NCBI GenBank assembly: GCA_944387905.1
Contig: CALXGU010000074.1
Coordinates: forward strand, 1 to 7,207
Length of the DNA stretch: 7,207 nt
DNA from: an uncultured Clostridia bacterium
GTDB lineage: Bacteria > Bacillota > Clostridia > Oscillospirales > QAKW01
Direction: 5' to 3'
Below the pieces are notes generated by a model. It was not told the origin of the DNA, did not search any database, and was given only the letters and a program-made list of their open reading frames with translations. The position numbers were made by a program, and so were the translations under genes. The first letter of the stretch is position 1. Every line of letters starts with the position of its first letter. Shown here piece by piece: positions 1 to 6,165 of this stretch.

Positions 1-457
1 GGGTATGGGAGTGGACCTGACCTATTCTGCCACGTATGGATTCTGGGGATTGGTCGTTCTGATGAACTGGCAGATGATCGGATATATGATGGTTATTTAT
101 ATAGCCGGAATACAGAGTATTCCCGGATCGCTTATAGAAGCTGCACATATCGACGGTGCGTCCTCTTTTCAAACTCTTAAAAGCATAATCATGCCCATGA
201 TTATGCCGGCAGTTACTATATGCACGTTTCTCACTCTGTCAAACTCATTTAAACTGTTCGATCAAAACTTGGCTCTCACAAACGGTGCTCCTAACAGAGA
301 AACCGCTATGATGGCTCTGGATATTTACAATACGTTTTACGGCTCGGTCGGTCAGCAGGGAGTAGGTCAGGCAAAAGCTCTGATCTTTGCACTGATTGTG
401 GCCTTAATAGCTTGGGTACAGCTTAAAATTACACGGGCAAGGGAGGAACAGTTGTGA
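1..457 (+). CDS. Carbohydrate ABC transporter permease, MalF/UgpA type (partial, 5' end missing)
   Basis: This is the C-terminal part (about 151 residues) of an inner-membrane permease of a CUT1-type sugar ABC importer. The reading frame is open from base 2, so the Met at base 5 is probably internal. Numbered from that Met, the hallmark EAA loop is residues 45-68 (EAAHIDGA, then a proline-ending helix), which contacts the ATPase. Hydrophobic segments lie at about 13-36, 62-80 and 122-141, and the C-terminus is charged (KITRAREEQL). The gene ends TTGTGATG, where its stop overlaps the start region of the next permease, so the two are translationally coupled. The solute-binding protein is not in the window and probably lies upstream; the ATPase may be elsewhere, as is common for CUT1 systems. 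The family is clear, but the sugar cannot be told from these residues. Confidence 0.93.
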   Translation, partial: GMGVDLTYSATYGFWGLVVLMNWQMIGYMMVIYIAGIQSIPGSLIEAAHIDGASSFQTLKSIIMPMIMPAVTICTFLTLSNSFKLFDQNLALTNGAPNRETAMMALDIYNTFYGSVGQQGVGQAKALIFALIVALIAWVQLKITRAREEQL

Positions 458-1368
458 TGAAAAAACAAAAAACTGTTTTTCAAGTGATTTTTTATATATT
501 ACTAACTGTTCTGGCATTGGCGTTTATTGCCCCCATTGTGATTGTTGCTTTCAACTCTTTTAAAAACAAACTTTATATTATGAGTTCTCCGTTTGAACTG
601 CCGACAAGTGAAACTTTTGAAAGCTCTAATTATCTTCGAGGTATTGTAAATTCAGGTTTCTTCGGCAGAGATATAACTTCTGTTCTGACAGGTTTCTCAG
701 ATTCCTGGGACAGTGCCGTCAGCGCCTTAAGTCCTATAGGCGCATTCGGAAGATCTCTTTTTATAACCGTTTTTTCCGTTCTGCTGATTTTACTGTGCGC
801 TGCTATGTGCGCTTGGTATATCAATCGTTCAAATTCCAGATTCTGCAGATTTTTCTATATTATCCTGGTTTTCAGTATGGTTGTACCGTTTCAGATGGTT
901 ATGTATACCATGACGGCAACGGTAACCAATTTATCTCTTAACAATCCTATCGGCATTATTTTTGTATATCTCGGATTCGGAGCGGGTCTTTCCGTTTTCA
1001 TGTATTCAGGTTTTATAAAAAGTGTCCCGCTTGAAATAGAAGAGGCTGCTATGATTGACGGATGCAATCCTATCCAGACATTTTTCAGAATTGTTTTTCC
1101 GGTATTAAAGCCAATTACTGTAACAGTTGCGATACTTGAAACGATGTGGATCTGGAATGACTATCTTCTGCCCTATCTCGTGCTGGGATCCAGATTCAAA
1201 ACCATCCCGGTAGCAGTACAGCTTACTATGCAGGGCGCTTACGGCTCGGTAGACTGGGGCGCGTTTATGGCTATGCTCGTCTTAGCTATTATTCCGATTA
1301 TTATATTTTATCTTTTCGGACAAAAATATATTATTGACGGCGTTATTGCGGGCGCTGTCAAAGGTTAA
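454..1368 (+). CDS. Carbohydrate ABC transporter permease, MalG/UgpE type
   Basis: This is the second permease of the sugar importer and pairs with the upstream subunit to form the membrane channel. The protein has 304 residues counted from GTG at 454; ATG at 457 is an equally plausible start (GGGAGGA at 441-447 serves both). The first membrane helix is about 9-33, with others near 101-121, 131-155, 164-189, 218-236 and 269-289. The EAA loop is at 196-216 (EEAAMIDGCNPIQTFFRIVFP), and the C-terminal half (WIWNDYLLP, IPVAVQL, F.AQK-like FGQKYIIDGVIAGAVKG) is typical of MalG-type proteins. It is longer than the usual 270-285 residues because of an extra stretch at about 66-97 in the first external loop. 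The stop is followed at once by a hairpin terminator, so it is the last gene of the transporter operon. The substrate is unknown. Confidence 0.95.
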   Translation: MMKKQKTVFQVIFYILLTVLALAFIAPIVIVAFNSFKNKLYIMSSPFELPTSETFESSNYLRGIVNSGFFGRDITSVLTGFSDSWDSAVSALSPIGAFGRSLFITVFSVLLILLCAAMCAWYINRSNSRFCRFFYIILVFSMVVPFQMVMYTMTATVTNLSLNNPIGIIFVYLGFGAGLSVFMYSGFIKSVPLEIEEAAMIDGCNPIQTFFRIVFPVLKPITVTVAILETMWIWNDYLLPYLVLGSRFKTIPVAVQLTMQGAYGSVDWGAFMAMLVLAIIPIIIFYLFGQKYIIDGVIAGAVKG

Positions 1369-1399
1369 TAAAAAACGGCAGATAATCTGCCGTTTTTTT
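1369..1399. terminator. Bidirectional rho-independent terminator between convergent genes
   Basis: A perfect hairpin has arms CGGCAGA (1376-1382) and TCTGCCG (1386-1392) with a 3-base loop. It is flanked by an A-run on the left and a T-run on the right, which extend the pairing. Because it has a T-tract when read from either side, it can end the sugar-permease transcript (stop at 1368) and the convergent AraC-type gene (stop at 1419). Confidence 0.9.
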
Positions 1400-1418
1400 A
1401 TTTTATCTATTTATACCG

Positions 1419-2285
1419 CTATATAATTTCTCCTGCTTCCACCATTGCCTGAACTCCTTGCCGCCGGCAACGCTCCATATATTCCTTGGGCGGCATGCCC
1501 ACTCTGCTTTTGAATATGCGCGAAAAGCAATATATATTTGTGTATCCTACCTCAGTACACACCTGCGATACATTCATATCCTCTTCCTCAAACATCCGTT
1601 TCGCCTGGCGCATACGATAATCTATTATGTAATTCTGTGTACTCTTATTTTTATATGTTTTAAACAGTCTGGAAAGATAACTGCGCTCTATACCAAGCAT
1701 ATTGGCTATTCCCTCTACGCTTAAATTCTTATTATAATTCTGCTTTATATACTCAACTGCACGTGTCATGTACACATTTTTTGTCGGGATTTTTTTCTCA
1801 GTGTAATGCTCATGCATACTGTTTATAAAATCATAAAACGACAATATAATAGCATAATCAGAACTATATGTCTTTGCACATTCCGTGATAAGGTCACGCG
1901 CACTGTCTGCTATTTTCCCGTTACTGTCAAAATCCAGTATTATACTGTTTTGCTTTTTATCTATCAAAGACAAAAACGACTTCACTGACTCTCCGGATAT
2001 TTTGACGCATATCATGACGACAGGCTCGATACTGTCTGACTTGACCACAACCGACATTCCGGGTTTTACCAATATACCCTTGCCCTTTGTGACGGTAAAG
2101 CGATTATCTGACTGGGTGACTGCCGCCTTTCCGTCACTTACCGCTATTATTACTGCGCTTTTTGACGCAAATATATTTTCTGACTGCGACGGTTTATATT
2201 CCGTATATGTACATTCCTCCAGATTTATATCCGGGAACTTATAATCAGTAAAATTGAAATGCAAATTGTTCTTTAGTCTGTCCAT
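1419..2285 (-). CDS. AraC-family transcriptional regulator
   Basis: This is a 288-residue DNA-binding regulator. The N-terminal part (about 25-105) is a beta-rich region consistent with the AraC-type cupin sensor, and a helical linker occupies about 125-165. The C-terminal 100 residues carry the two helix-turn-helix motifs of the family: the first at about 188-210 (LSVEGIANMLGIERSYLSRLFK), the second at about 238-262 (NVSQVCTEVGYTNIYCFSRIFK), ending in the conserved G-PP-EY segment. The ATG at 2285 has GGAGT about 6 bases upstream. It converges on the sugar-permease operon, the usual arrangement for a regulator that senses the imported sugar, so control of that operon is likely but inferred. 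It has its own promoter, embedded in an inverted repeat that may be an operator. The family is certain; the ligand is not. Confidence 0.93.
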   Translation of the reverse strand: MDRLKNNLHFNFTDYKFPDINLEECTYTEYKPSQSENIFASKSAVIIAVSDGKAAVTQSDNRFTVTKGKGILVKPGMSVVVKSDSIEPVVMICVKISGESVKSFLSLIDKKQNSIILDFDSNGKIADSARDLITECAKTYSSDYAIILSFYDFINSMHEHYTEKKIPTKNVYMTRAVEYIKQNYNKNLSVEGIANMLGIERSYLSRLFKTYKNKSTQNYIIDYRMRQAKRMFEEEDMNVSQVCTEVGYTNIYCFSRIFKSRVGMPPKEYMERCRRQGVQAMVEAGEII

Positions 2286-2299
2286 TATCTACTCCAAAA

Positions 2300-2328
2300 A
2301 ATAAGGTAACATAAAATGTTACCTTATT
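2300..2328. promoter_or_regulatory. Perfect 13-bp inverted repeat: carboxypeptidase terminator and/or operator of the AraC-type gene
   Basis: The arms 2300-2312 and 2316-2328 (core GGTAACAT / ATGTTACC) are perfectly complementary around a 3-base spacer. Read on the minus strand, the hairpin is followed by six T residues and lies about 39 bases after the carboxypeptidase stop at 2367, so it qualifies as an intrinsic terminator. The stem is AT-rich, with only three G/C pairs per arm. The same element covers the end of the -10 box and the predicted start site of the AraC-type promoter, as a repressor operator would. The roles are not exclusive, and which one dominates cannot be decided from sequence. 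Confidence 0.75.
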
Positions 2329-2354
2329 ATACATCATTTAGTTAAAAAAATCAA
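2326..2354 (-). promoter_or_regulatory. Sigma-A-like promoter of the AraC-type gene
   Basis: On the minus strand, TTGATT (2354-2349) and a perfect TATAAT (2331-2326) are separated by exactly 17 bases. Initiation is expected near 2319, giving a leader of about 35 bases before the ATG at 2285. The -35 hexamer matches consensus at four of six positions. Confidence 0.7.
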
Positions 2355-2366
2355 CATAAAATCAAA

Positions 2367-3680
2367 TTAAAAACGTACTCTTCTGCGTAATTTTCTACGG
2401 CGTCTCCGTCTGTTTTGCGTAATCATAATTATTATATATATAATTATAAGAATACCAATGATTATGCAAGCAATTCTTACCCATAAATTAGAAAAAAACT
2501 GCTCGATAAGATGAAGGTAGTACAAAACAGTAGAGCGTTCTACATCACTTGCCGCCACCAGATTCACTGTTGCATAATCTATTCCGTCTTTGGAAAGAGT
2601 GACCGTTCCCAGTACATCTCCCTGTGTTACAGGTGCATATATTTCATCCTGTGTTTGCACTTTACGCTCTAAAGTTGTTATATCAATTCCTACAGGAACT
2701 ACAGAATACACATTCTTTTGCGGAACTAAGATCAGATGATCTCCCTCTGCCGACAACTCTACTTCTACTTCCGTGATCACCTCTGTGCTGTCTAGTATTT
2801 TTTTATTTTTATAGTTATCAAACGCCCAATTATACAGCAGCTTGGAATCGTTGAAAACCGTATTGGTAGTTACGGATTCTTTTGGCACATGCATGGCTAC
2901 AAGCAAAAATTCAGTATCATCATTTTCTGATAATGATACAAGATTATATCCCGCCGGTGTTGTCGTACCGGTCTTGCCTGCCTTGCAGTATTTATAATAA
3001 TACTCGCTGTTTTTGCGCAAAAGAGAGTTTGTAGTCACAAGAGTGCGTTTCTCTTCCGTTTTGTTCGTAGGTGCTATTTCGTGTACGGAAGAAGATATAT
3101 ATTTCATTACAGTGTCGTTTGTAAATGCCGCTTTTGCAATAATACCCATATCTTTGGCGGTTGTATAATGCTCATCGTCATGCAGACCGTGTGTATTCAC
3201 AAAATGTGTATTGACCGCCCCAAGCGATTTGGCTTTTTCATTCATCTTTGTCACAAACTCCTCGATGCTGCCGCAAAGATAAATAGCCAGAGCATTGGAC
3301 GCCTCGTTTGCGCTGGATAATGCAAGTCCGTACATAAGATCATCCAGTGATATCTCTTCTCCGTCTTTTAGATTCATATTTGAACTGCCTATAACAAGAT
3401 CATCATAACAGTCATCAGACACAGTTATCACCTGACTGTAATCGGTGATCATATCAGCCGCCACAAGCATCGTCACCAGTTTTGTAAGCGATGCCGGATA
3501 TATTCTTTCGTCTGCTGATTTCTCATATACTACTGCACCGGTGTTCAAATTTACCATATATACATTCTGAGCCGTCACCTCAGGCGGCGCCTGGACTTCT
3601 GTTTCCTGAGCAAAGCAGGACAACACAAGCTGAACAGACAACACCATAACGATAACGGTAGTTAACAGTCTTTTTCTCAT
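2367..3680 (-). CDS. D-alanyl-D-alanine carboxypeptidase (DacF/PBP5-like, S11 family)
   Basis: This penicillin-binding protein removes the terminal D-Ala from peptidoglycan stem peptides outside the membrane. It has 437 residues from ATG 3680. A signal peptide occupies about 1-24 (RKR, hydrophobic core, cleavage near SCFA/Q). The catalytic motifs appear in order and at typical spacing: SLTK with nucleophile Ser64 and Lys67, SAN at 123-125, and KTG at 236-238 within KAGKTGTT. A C-terminal PBP5-like beta domain follows (about 295-385). The protein ends with a transmembrane helix (about 400-421) and an arginine-rich tail, rather than only the amphipathic anchor of the Escherichia coli enzyme. 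An in-frame ATG at 3731 is rejected because it lies upstream of the -10 box, whereas 3680 has AAAGGGA at good spacing. The gene is transcribed alone, from its own promoter. Confidence 0.95.
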   Translation of the reverse strand: MRKRLLTTVIVMVLSVQLVLSCFAQETEVQAPPEVTAQNVYMVNLNTGAVVYEKSADERIYPASLTKLVTMLVAADMITDYSQVITVSDDCYDDLVIGSSNMNLKDGEEISLDDLMYGLALSSANEASNALAIYLCGSIEEFVTKMNEKAKSLGAVNTHFVNTHGLHDDEHYTTAKDMGIIAKAAFTNDTVMKYISSSVHEIAPTNKTEEKRTLVTTNSLLRKNSEYYYKYCKAGKTGTTTPAGYNLVSLSENDDTEFLLVAMHVPKESVTTNTVFNDSKLLYNWAFDNYKNKKILDSTEVITEVEVELSAEGDHLILVPQKNVYSVVPVGIDITTLERKVQTQDEIYAPVTQGDVLGTVTLSKDGIDYATVNLVAASDVERSTVLYYLHLIEQFFSNLWVRIACIIIGILIIIYIIIMITQNRRRRRRKLRRRVRF

Positions 3681-3688
3681 TCCTAATT

Positions 3689-3695
3689 TCCCTTT
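3689..3695 (-). promoter_or_regulatory. Ribosome binding site of the carboxypeptidase gene
   Basis: AAAGGGA on the minus strand sits about 8 bases before the ATG at 3680. It supports this start over the longer in-frame ATG at 3731, which would add 17 residues ahead of a normal signal peptide. Confidence 0.7.
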
Positions 3696-3720
3696 ATGAT
3701 TTTTACTTAATATACAATAC

Positions 3721-3749
3721 AGTATAATCAATTATATCAAAAATGTAAA
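3721..3749 (-). promoter_or_regulatory. Sigma-A-like promoter of the carboxypeptidase gene
   Basis: On the minus strand, TTTACA (3749-3744) and TATACT (3726-3721) are separated by 17 bases. Each box matches consensus at five of six positions. Initiation is expected near 3714, giving a leader of about 35 bases. It lies just after the terminator of the preceding operon, so the carboxypeptidase should be an independent unit. Confidence 0.75.
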
Positions 3750-3770
3750 GTATAGTTACAAAAATTAAAT

Positions 3771-3799
3771 AAAACAGCCCGATTCTGCCGGGCTGTTTT
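3771..3799 (-). terminator. Rho-independent terminator of the gntR-ABC operon
   Basis: The arms ACAGCCCG (3774-3781) and CGGGCTGT (3789-3796) form an 8-bp GC-rich stem, extended by A/T pairs on both sides to about 11 bp, with a 7-base loop. On the minus strand a T-rich run follows. It begins a few bases after the stop of the small lipoprotein-like gene at 3805. Confidence 0.88.
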
Positions 3800-3804
3800 A
3801 TCTA

Positions 3805-4182
3805 TTACTTTGAAAATATTATAAATAGTGTCGTCAAAACTGAAAGCGCAAGACCTACACCTGTCATTATAAACCAGGCTGTACGTCGCTCAGATTTACT
3901 ATTATAATAAAATACCAGACTTAATATTATAAATATTACCGGTATTATATAGCCGAAAAATACAAGTATGATATTTGACACAAAATTTGAATAACCAGTA
4001 TCGTCATAATACCCGGCATAATTATTGTAGTCTCCGTAATACGGCATTTGCGAATCAAAATATGTATCTGAGTCCGGATATGCAGTACTGTTGTTGTCTA
4101 TCGTGTAAGAGAAATAACATCCGGATAATACTATGAGTGCGAGTATACACATAAGCATTACAGCCGTTAGCTTTTTAAACAT
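3805..4182 (-). CDS. Small Tyr/Asp-rich lipoprotein-like membrane protein of unknown function
   Basis: I do not recognise this 125-residue protein. Residues 1-22 look like a lipoprotein signal (MFKK, hydrophobic core, lipobox LSGC with Cys22). Residues 23-66 form an acidic low-complexity stretch with 11 tyrosines and 7 aspartates, plus many Asn, Gly and Ser; no Lys or Arg occurs between residues 5 and 95. Two hydrophobic helices follow (about 70-92 and 102-123), joined by the basic loop KSERR. The positive-inside rule then puts the Tyr-rich segment outside and the loop inside. The start has a strong AAGGGGGA site 5 bases upstream. It lies 18 bases after the ABC-2 permease gene and before the operon terminator, so it is probably an accessory subunit of that transporter. 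An uncleaved three-helix protein is the alternative. Confidence 0.82.
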   Translation of the reverse strand: MFKKLTAVMLMCILALIVLSGCYFSYTIDNNSTAYPDSDTYFDSQMPYYGDYNNYAGYYDDTGYSNFVSNIILVFFGYIIPVIFIILSLVFYYNSKSERRTAWFIMTGVGLALSVLTTLFIIFSK

Positions 4183-4200
4183 TTAAATCCCCCTTCCGTA

Positions 4201-5004
4201 TTATGCAAGATTTAGTTTTTTGTCCAGCATATTAAGCTGCCAATAATAAAGCGCGGCAATAACAGCAAACATCCAGACAGCAATTATTGCAATAAATATC
4301 AGCGCCGAAGCTCTGTTGACATGATCATCAAGAACATATGTTGATATGATCATACCAACCTGACCTACAACTCCCGTGATTATAGATACAAGGTAATAGA
4401 TACCTATGCCTGCGAGTACTTTATTCTTTTTAAATTTCGTGCCGGCAATGGTGACGCAGAAATATATAATGGTAATATTAAATAGTATCGATAATACAAT
4501 AAGAATCAGGATTACAGCAAAATATGCGAAGTAATAATTTCCAAGCAAATTTGCCGAAACAGTAAACAAATAATGCAGCTGAATATTAAAATCATAGTAA
4601 AATCCGGGCACTCCTATTCTTAAGAAAAGATACATACATAAGATTTCAACTATTATCGTCATCAGATAATATAAAATACCGTTGAATAATTTAGAGTTAA
4701 AGACCGTGCTTCTTTTTACCGGAAGAGTAAATGTAAGATATGCCTCATCGGAAAAACAGTTTTTTGCATACCTTAAACATATCAGTACTGTCGATAAAAT
4801 AGCAAATCCGGCAAAGCAGATTACTGATACAATGATCGCAAACGTAAACATCATTACAAGAAAATATTTTTCATTTTTGTAAAGATAACTTATATTATTT
4901 AGGCAAAATCCGCCGATCAACGACATCACCAGCGTGGTCGCGGCACCGATTACCCAGAGTTTTAAATAATGTGTAAAATCGTATTTTAATAATTTACCGA
5001 ACAT
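4201..5004 (-). CDS. ABC-2-type transporter permease
   Basis: This 267-residue integral membrane protein is the likely channel subunit for the ATPase encoded just upstream. Six hydrophobic segments are visible at about 14-36, 47-75, 106-130, 156-186, 196-222 and 233-255. After the second is the segment FSDEAYLTFTLPVKR (84-98), a cytoplasmic motif I associate with Firmicute ABC-2 permeases found beside GntR regulators. The ATG at 5004 lies inside the 3' end of the ATPase gene (19-base overlap) and is preceded by GGGAGGA, which points to translational coupling. The hydrophobic profile and operon fit export or membrane/cell-wall related transport rather than solute import, and no binding protein is present. 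The substrate is unknown. Confidence 0.9.
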   Translation of the reverse strand: MFGKLLKYDFTHYLKLWVIGAATTLVMSLIGGFCLNNISYLYKNEKYFLVMMFTFAIIVSVICFAGFAILSTVLICLRYAKNCFSDEAYLTFTLPVKRSTVFNSKLFNGILYYLMTIIVEILCMYLFLRIGVPGFYYDFNIQLHYLFTVSANLLGNYYFAYFAVILILIVLSILFNITIIYFCVTIAGTKFKKNKVLAGIGIYYLVSIITGVVGQVGMIISTYVLDDHVNRASALIFIAIIAVWMFAVIAALYYWQLNMLDKKLNLA

Positions 5005-5699
5005 CTGAATTCCTCCCTGAATATTTGGTCAAGGGATTTTCCCTCTGTTTCCCTGACTTGGTCAGCATTGCCGCTGCGAAGGATCGCTCCGCCGTAGCCT
5101 ATAAAGAAAAACTCGTCTAAAAGCTTTTCCACATCACTTATCAAGTGTGTGGTTATCAAAACAGTCGCATTAGGATTATAATTAGAAATAATTGTGTTTA
5201 ATATATAATCACGCGCTGCGGGATCAACACCTCCTATAGGTTCGTCAAGCATATACAGCTTTGCATTTCTGGACATTACCATTACAAGCTGAACCTTTTC
5301 CTTTGTTCCTTTGGAGAGCGTTTTCAGACGCATATTCGCATCTATCCCCAGATCTCTGAGCATATGCAGCGTTCTTGCCCTGTCATAATCAGAATAAAAC
5401 TCCTCAAAAAAGTCTATCAGCTGACTGACTTTCATGCTTGAATCAAAATAGGTGCGTTCAGGCAGATATGAAATATAGGAATTTGTAATATCAGATACAG
5501 GTTTTTGACATACAAGGATCTGTCCAGATGTCGGCTGCAAAAGTCCGGCCGCCATTTTTATCAGTGTTGTTTTACCGCAGCCGTTAGGTCCCAAAAGTCC
5601 CACTATCTTGCCTTCCGGGATCTTAAGATTCAGATTTTCAATGACATTTCGGTTTTTGTCATATCTTTTGTATAGATTTATACATTCAAGTGTATACAT
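4986..5699 (-). CDS. ABC transporter ATP-binding protein, YtrB/ABC-2 type
   Basis: This is the nucleotide-binding subunit that powers the adjacent ABC-2 permease. It has 237 residues from ATG 5699. Walker A is at 37-44 (GPNGCGKT), the signature at 128-132 is LSKGT rather than LSGGQ, Walker B is LYMLDEP at 148-154 with catalytic Glu153, and the switch histidine is His185 in TTHL. The position usually held by the Q-loop glutamine reads YLPE (Glu81). Both variants are common in ABC-2 exporter ATPases. A TTG at 5702 would also be in frame, but ATG 5699 has the better spacing from GAGGGGG and overlaps the gntR stop by one base (TGATG). It is the second gene of the operon, translated with gntR and the permease. 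Confidence 0.94.
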   Translation of the reverse strand: MYTLECINLYKRYDKNRNVIENLNLKIPEGKIVGLLGPNGCGKTTLIKMAAGLLQPTSGQILVCQKPVSDITNSYISYLPERTYFDSSMKVSQLIDFFEEFYSDYDRARTLHMLRDLGIDANMRLKTLSKGTKEKVQLVMVMSRNAKLYMLDEPIGGVDPAARDYILNTIISNYNPNATVLITTHLISDVEKLLDEFFFIGYGGAILRSGNADQVRETEGKSLDQIFREEFRCSVNY

Positions 5700-6058
5700 C
5701 AAATATCCCCCTCATTCAAATAATCGATTATTTCCTGTTTGGATAATCCAAGTGAAGCCGCCGATTTCAAAAAATCGCTTATCACACGTTTTTTCACATT
5801 ACGGCGTTCCCTTTCTAAAATACATTGGTCACTCGTTACAAACCTACCAACTGTGCCTTTAGAGTAAACTAATCCTGTGTTTTCCAGTTCACCCAGCGCT
5901 TTTTGTACAGTATTCGGATTGACCGATGCCTCAATGGCAAACTGTCTAACAGACGGGAGCTGCGTATCAGCCGCATATTTGCCGCTCAATATATCAGCAC
6001 AGATTTTTCTCTCTATCTGCAAAAAGACCGGCGTATCCGCATCAAATTTCCATGCCAT
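5699..6058 (-). CDS. GntR-family transcriptional regulator, YtrA subfamily
   Basis: This short 119-residue repressor-type protein has an N-terminal winged helix-turn-helix: about 9-32 (PVFLQIERKICADILSGKY), the recognition region 34-60 (LPSVRQFAIEASVNPNTVQKAL), and the wing ending GRFV near 74. Only a short helical tail (about 80-119) follows. That size fits the YtrA subfamily, which lacks a large ligand domain and typically represses its own ABC-transporter operon. ATG 6058 is chosen because a near-perfect GGAGGTGAT precedes it. A longer in-frame start at 6121 would fall in the -35 box. The stop overlaps the ATPase start by one base. Autoregulation through the TTGTAT half-sites upstream is inferred. 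Confidence 0.95.
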   Translation of the reverse strand: MAWKFDADTPVFLQIERKICADILSGKYAADTQLPSVRQFAIEASVNPNTVQKALGELENTGLVYSKGTVGRFVTSDQCILERERRNVKKRVISDFLKSAASLGLSKQEIIDYLNEGDI

Positions 6059-6061
6059 TTC

Positions 6062-6070
6062 ATCACCTCC
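6062..6070 (-). promoter_or_regulatory. Strong ribosome binding site of the gntR-type gene
   Basis: GGAGGTGAT on the minus strand is an almost full complement of the 16S rRNA 3' end. It ends 3 bases before ATG 6058, with the GGAGG core 7 bases away. It fixes the start of the regulator, excluding an N-terminal extension of 21 residues. Confidence 0.85.
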
Positions 6071-6072
6071 AC

Positions 6073-6101
6073 TGTATTGCTGTCTTAATACAATGATACA
6101 A
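6073..6101. promoter_or_regulatory. Candidate GntR operator: three TTGTAT-like half-sites
   Basis: On the minus strand two direct 8-base copies, TTGTATCA (6101-6094) and TTGTATTA (6093-6086), are followed by CAATACA in opposite orientation. The second copy and the last form an inverted repeat, TGTATT-N8-AATACA, with arms at 6073-6078 and 6087-6092. The cluster overlaps the -10 box and predicted start site of the operon, where a YtrA-type repressor would be expected to bind. Operator function is inferred from position and symmetry. Confidence 0.5.
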
Positions 6102-6121
6102 CACTTCGCCCTATATGTCAA
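6093..6121 (-). promoter_or_regulatory. Sigma-A-like promoter of the gntR-ABC-lipoprotein operon
   Basis: On the minus strand, a perfect TTGACA (6121-6116) is separated by 17 bases from TATCAT (6098-6093), which matches the -10 consensus at five of six positions. Initiation is expected near 6086, about 28 bases before the regulator's ATG. It should be a strong promoter unless repressed, in keeping with an autoregulated operon. Confidence 0.85.
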
Positions 6122-6161
6122 TAGAAAAAATAAAAAAGCCGGAGAATTTTTCTCCGGCTTT
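6122..6161 (-). terminator. Rho-independent terminator of the amino-acid-type ABC importer operon
   Basis: A 12-bp perfect stem (6135-6146 with 6150-6161, core GCCGGAGAA / TTCTCCGGC) has a 3-base loop and is followed on the minus strand by two T-runs interrupted by one A. It starts 5 bases after the ATPase stop at 6166, and its T-tract ends immediately before the -35 box of the gntR promoter. Confidence 0.92.
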
Positions 6162-6165
6162 AAAA

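Noticed and set aside
1885..2244. Plus-strand open frame of about 119 codons inside the AraC-type gene
   Set aside because: It is antisense to a well supported gene and has no convincing ribosome site or domain.
3612..3623. Cys22 of the carboxypeptidase (VLSC) as a lipobox
   Set aside because: The -2 leucine is atypical, and a signal peptidase I site just after it together with a C-terminal membrane helix explains anchoring better.
3678..3731. Longer N-terminus of the D,D-carboxypeptidase from an ATG at 3731
   Set aside because: It would place the start upstream of the -10 box and add 17 residues before a standard signal peptide; the ATG at 3680 has its own ribosome site.
5308..5318. Degenerate ABC signature LSKGT as a sign of an inactive ATPase
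   Set aside because: This variant is normal in ABC-2 exporter ATPases, and Walker A, Walker B Glu and the switch His are intact.
6059..6121. Longer GntR protein starting at 6121
   Set aside because: The extension covers the promoter and the strong GGAGGTGAT site; homology-like sequence begins at the internal Met at 6058.
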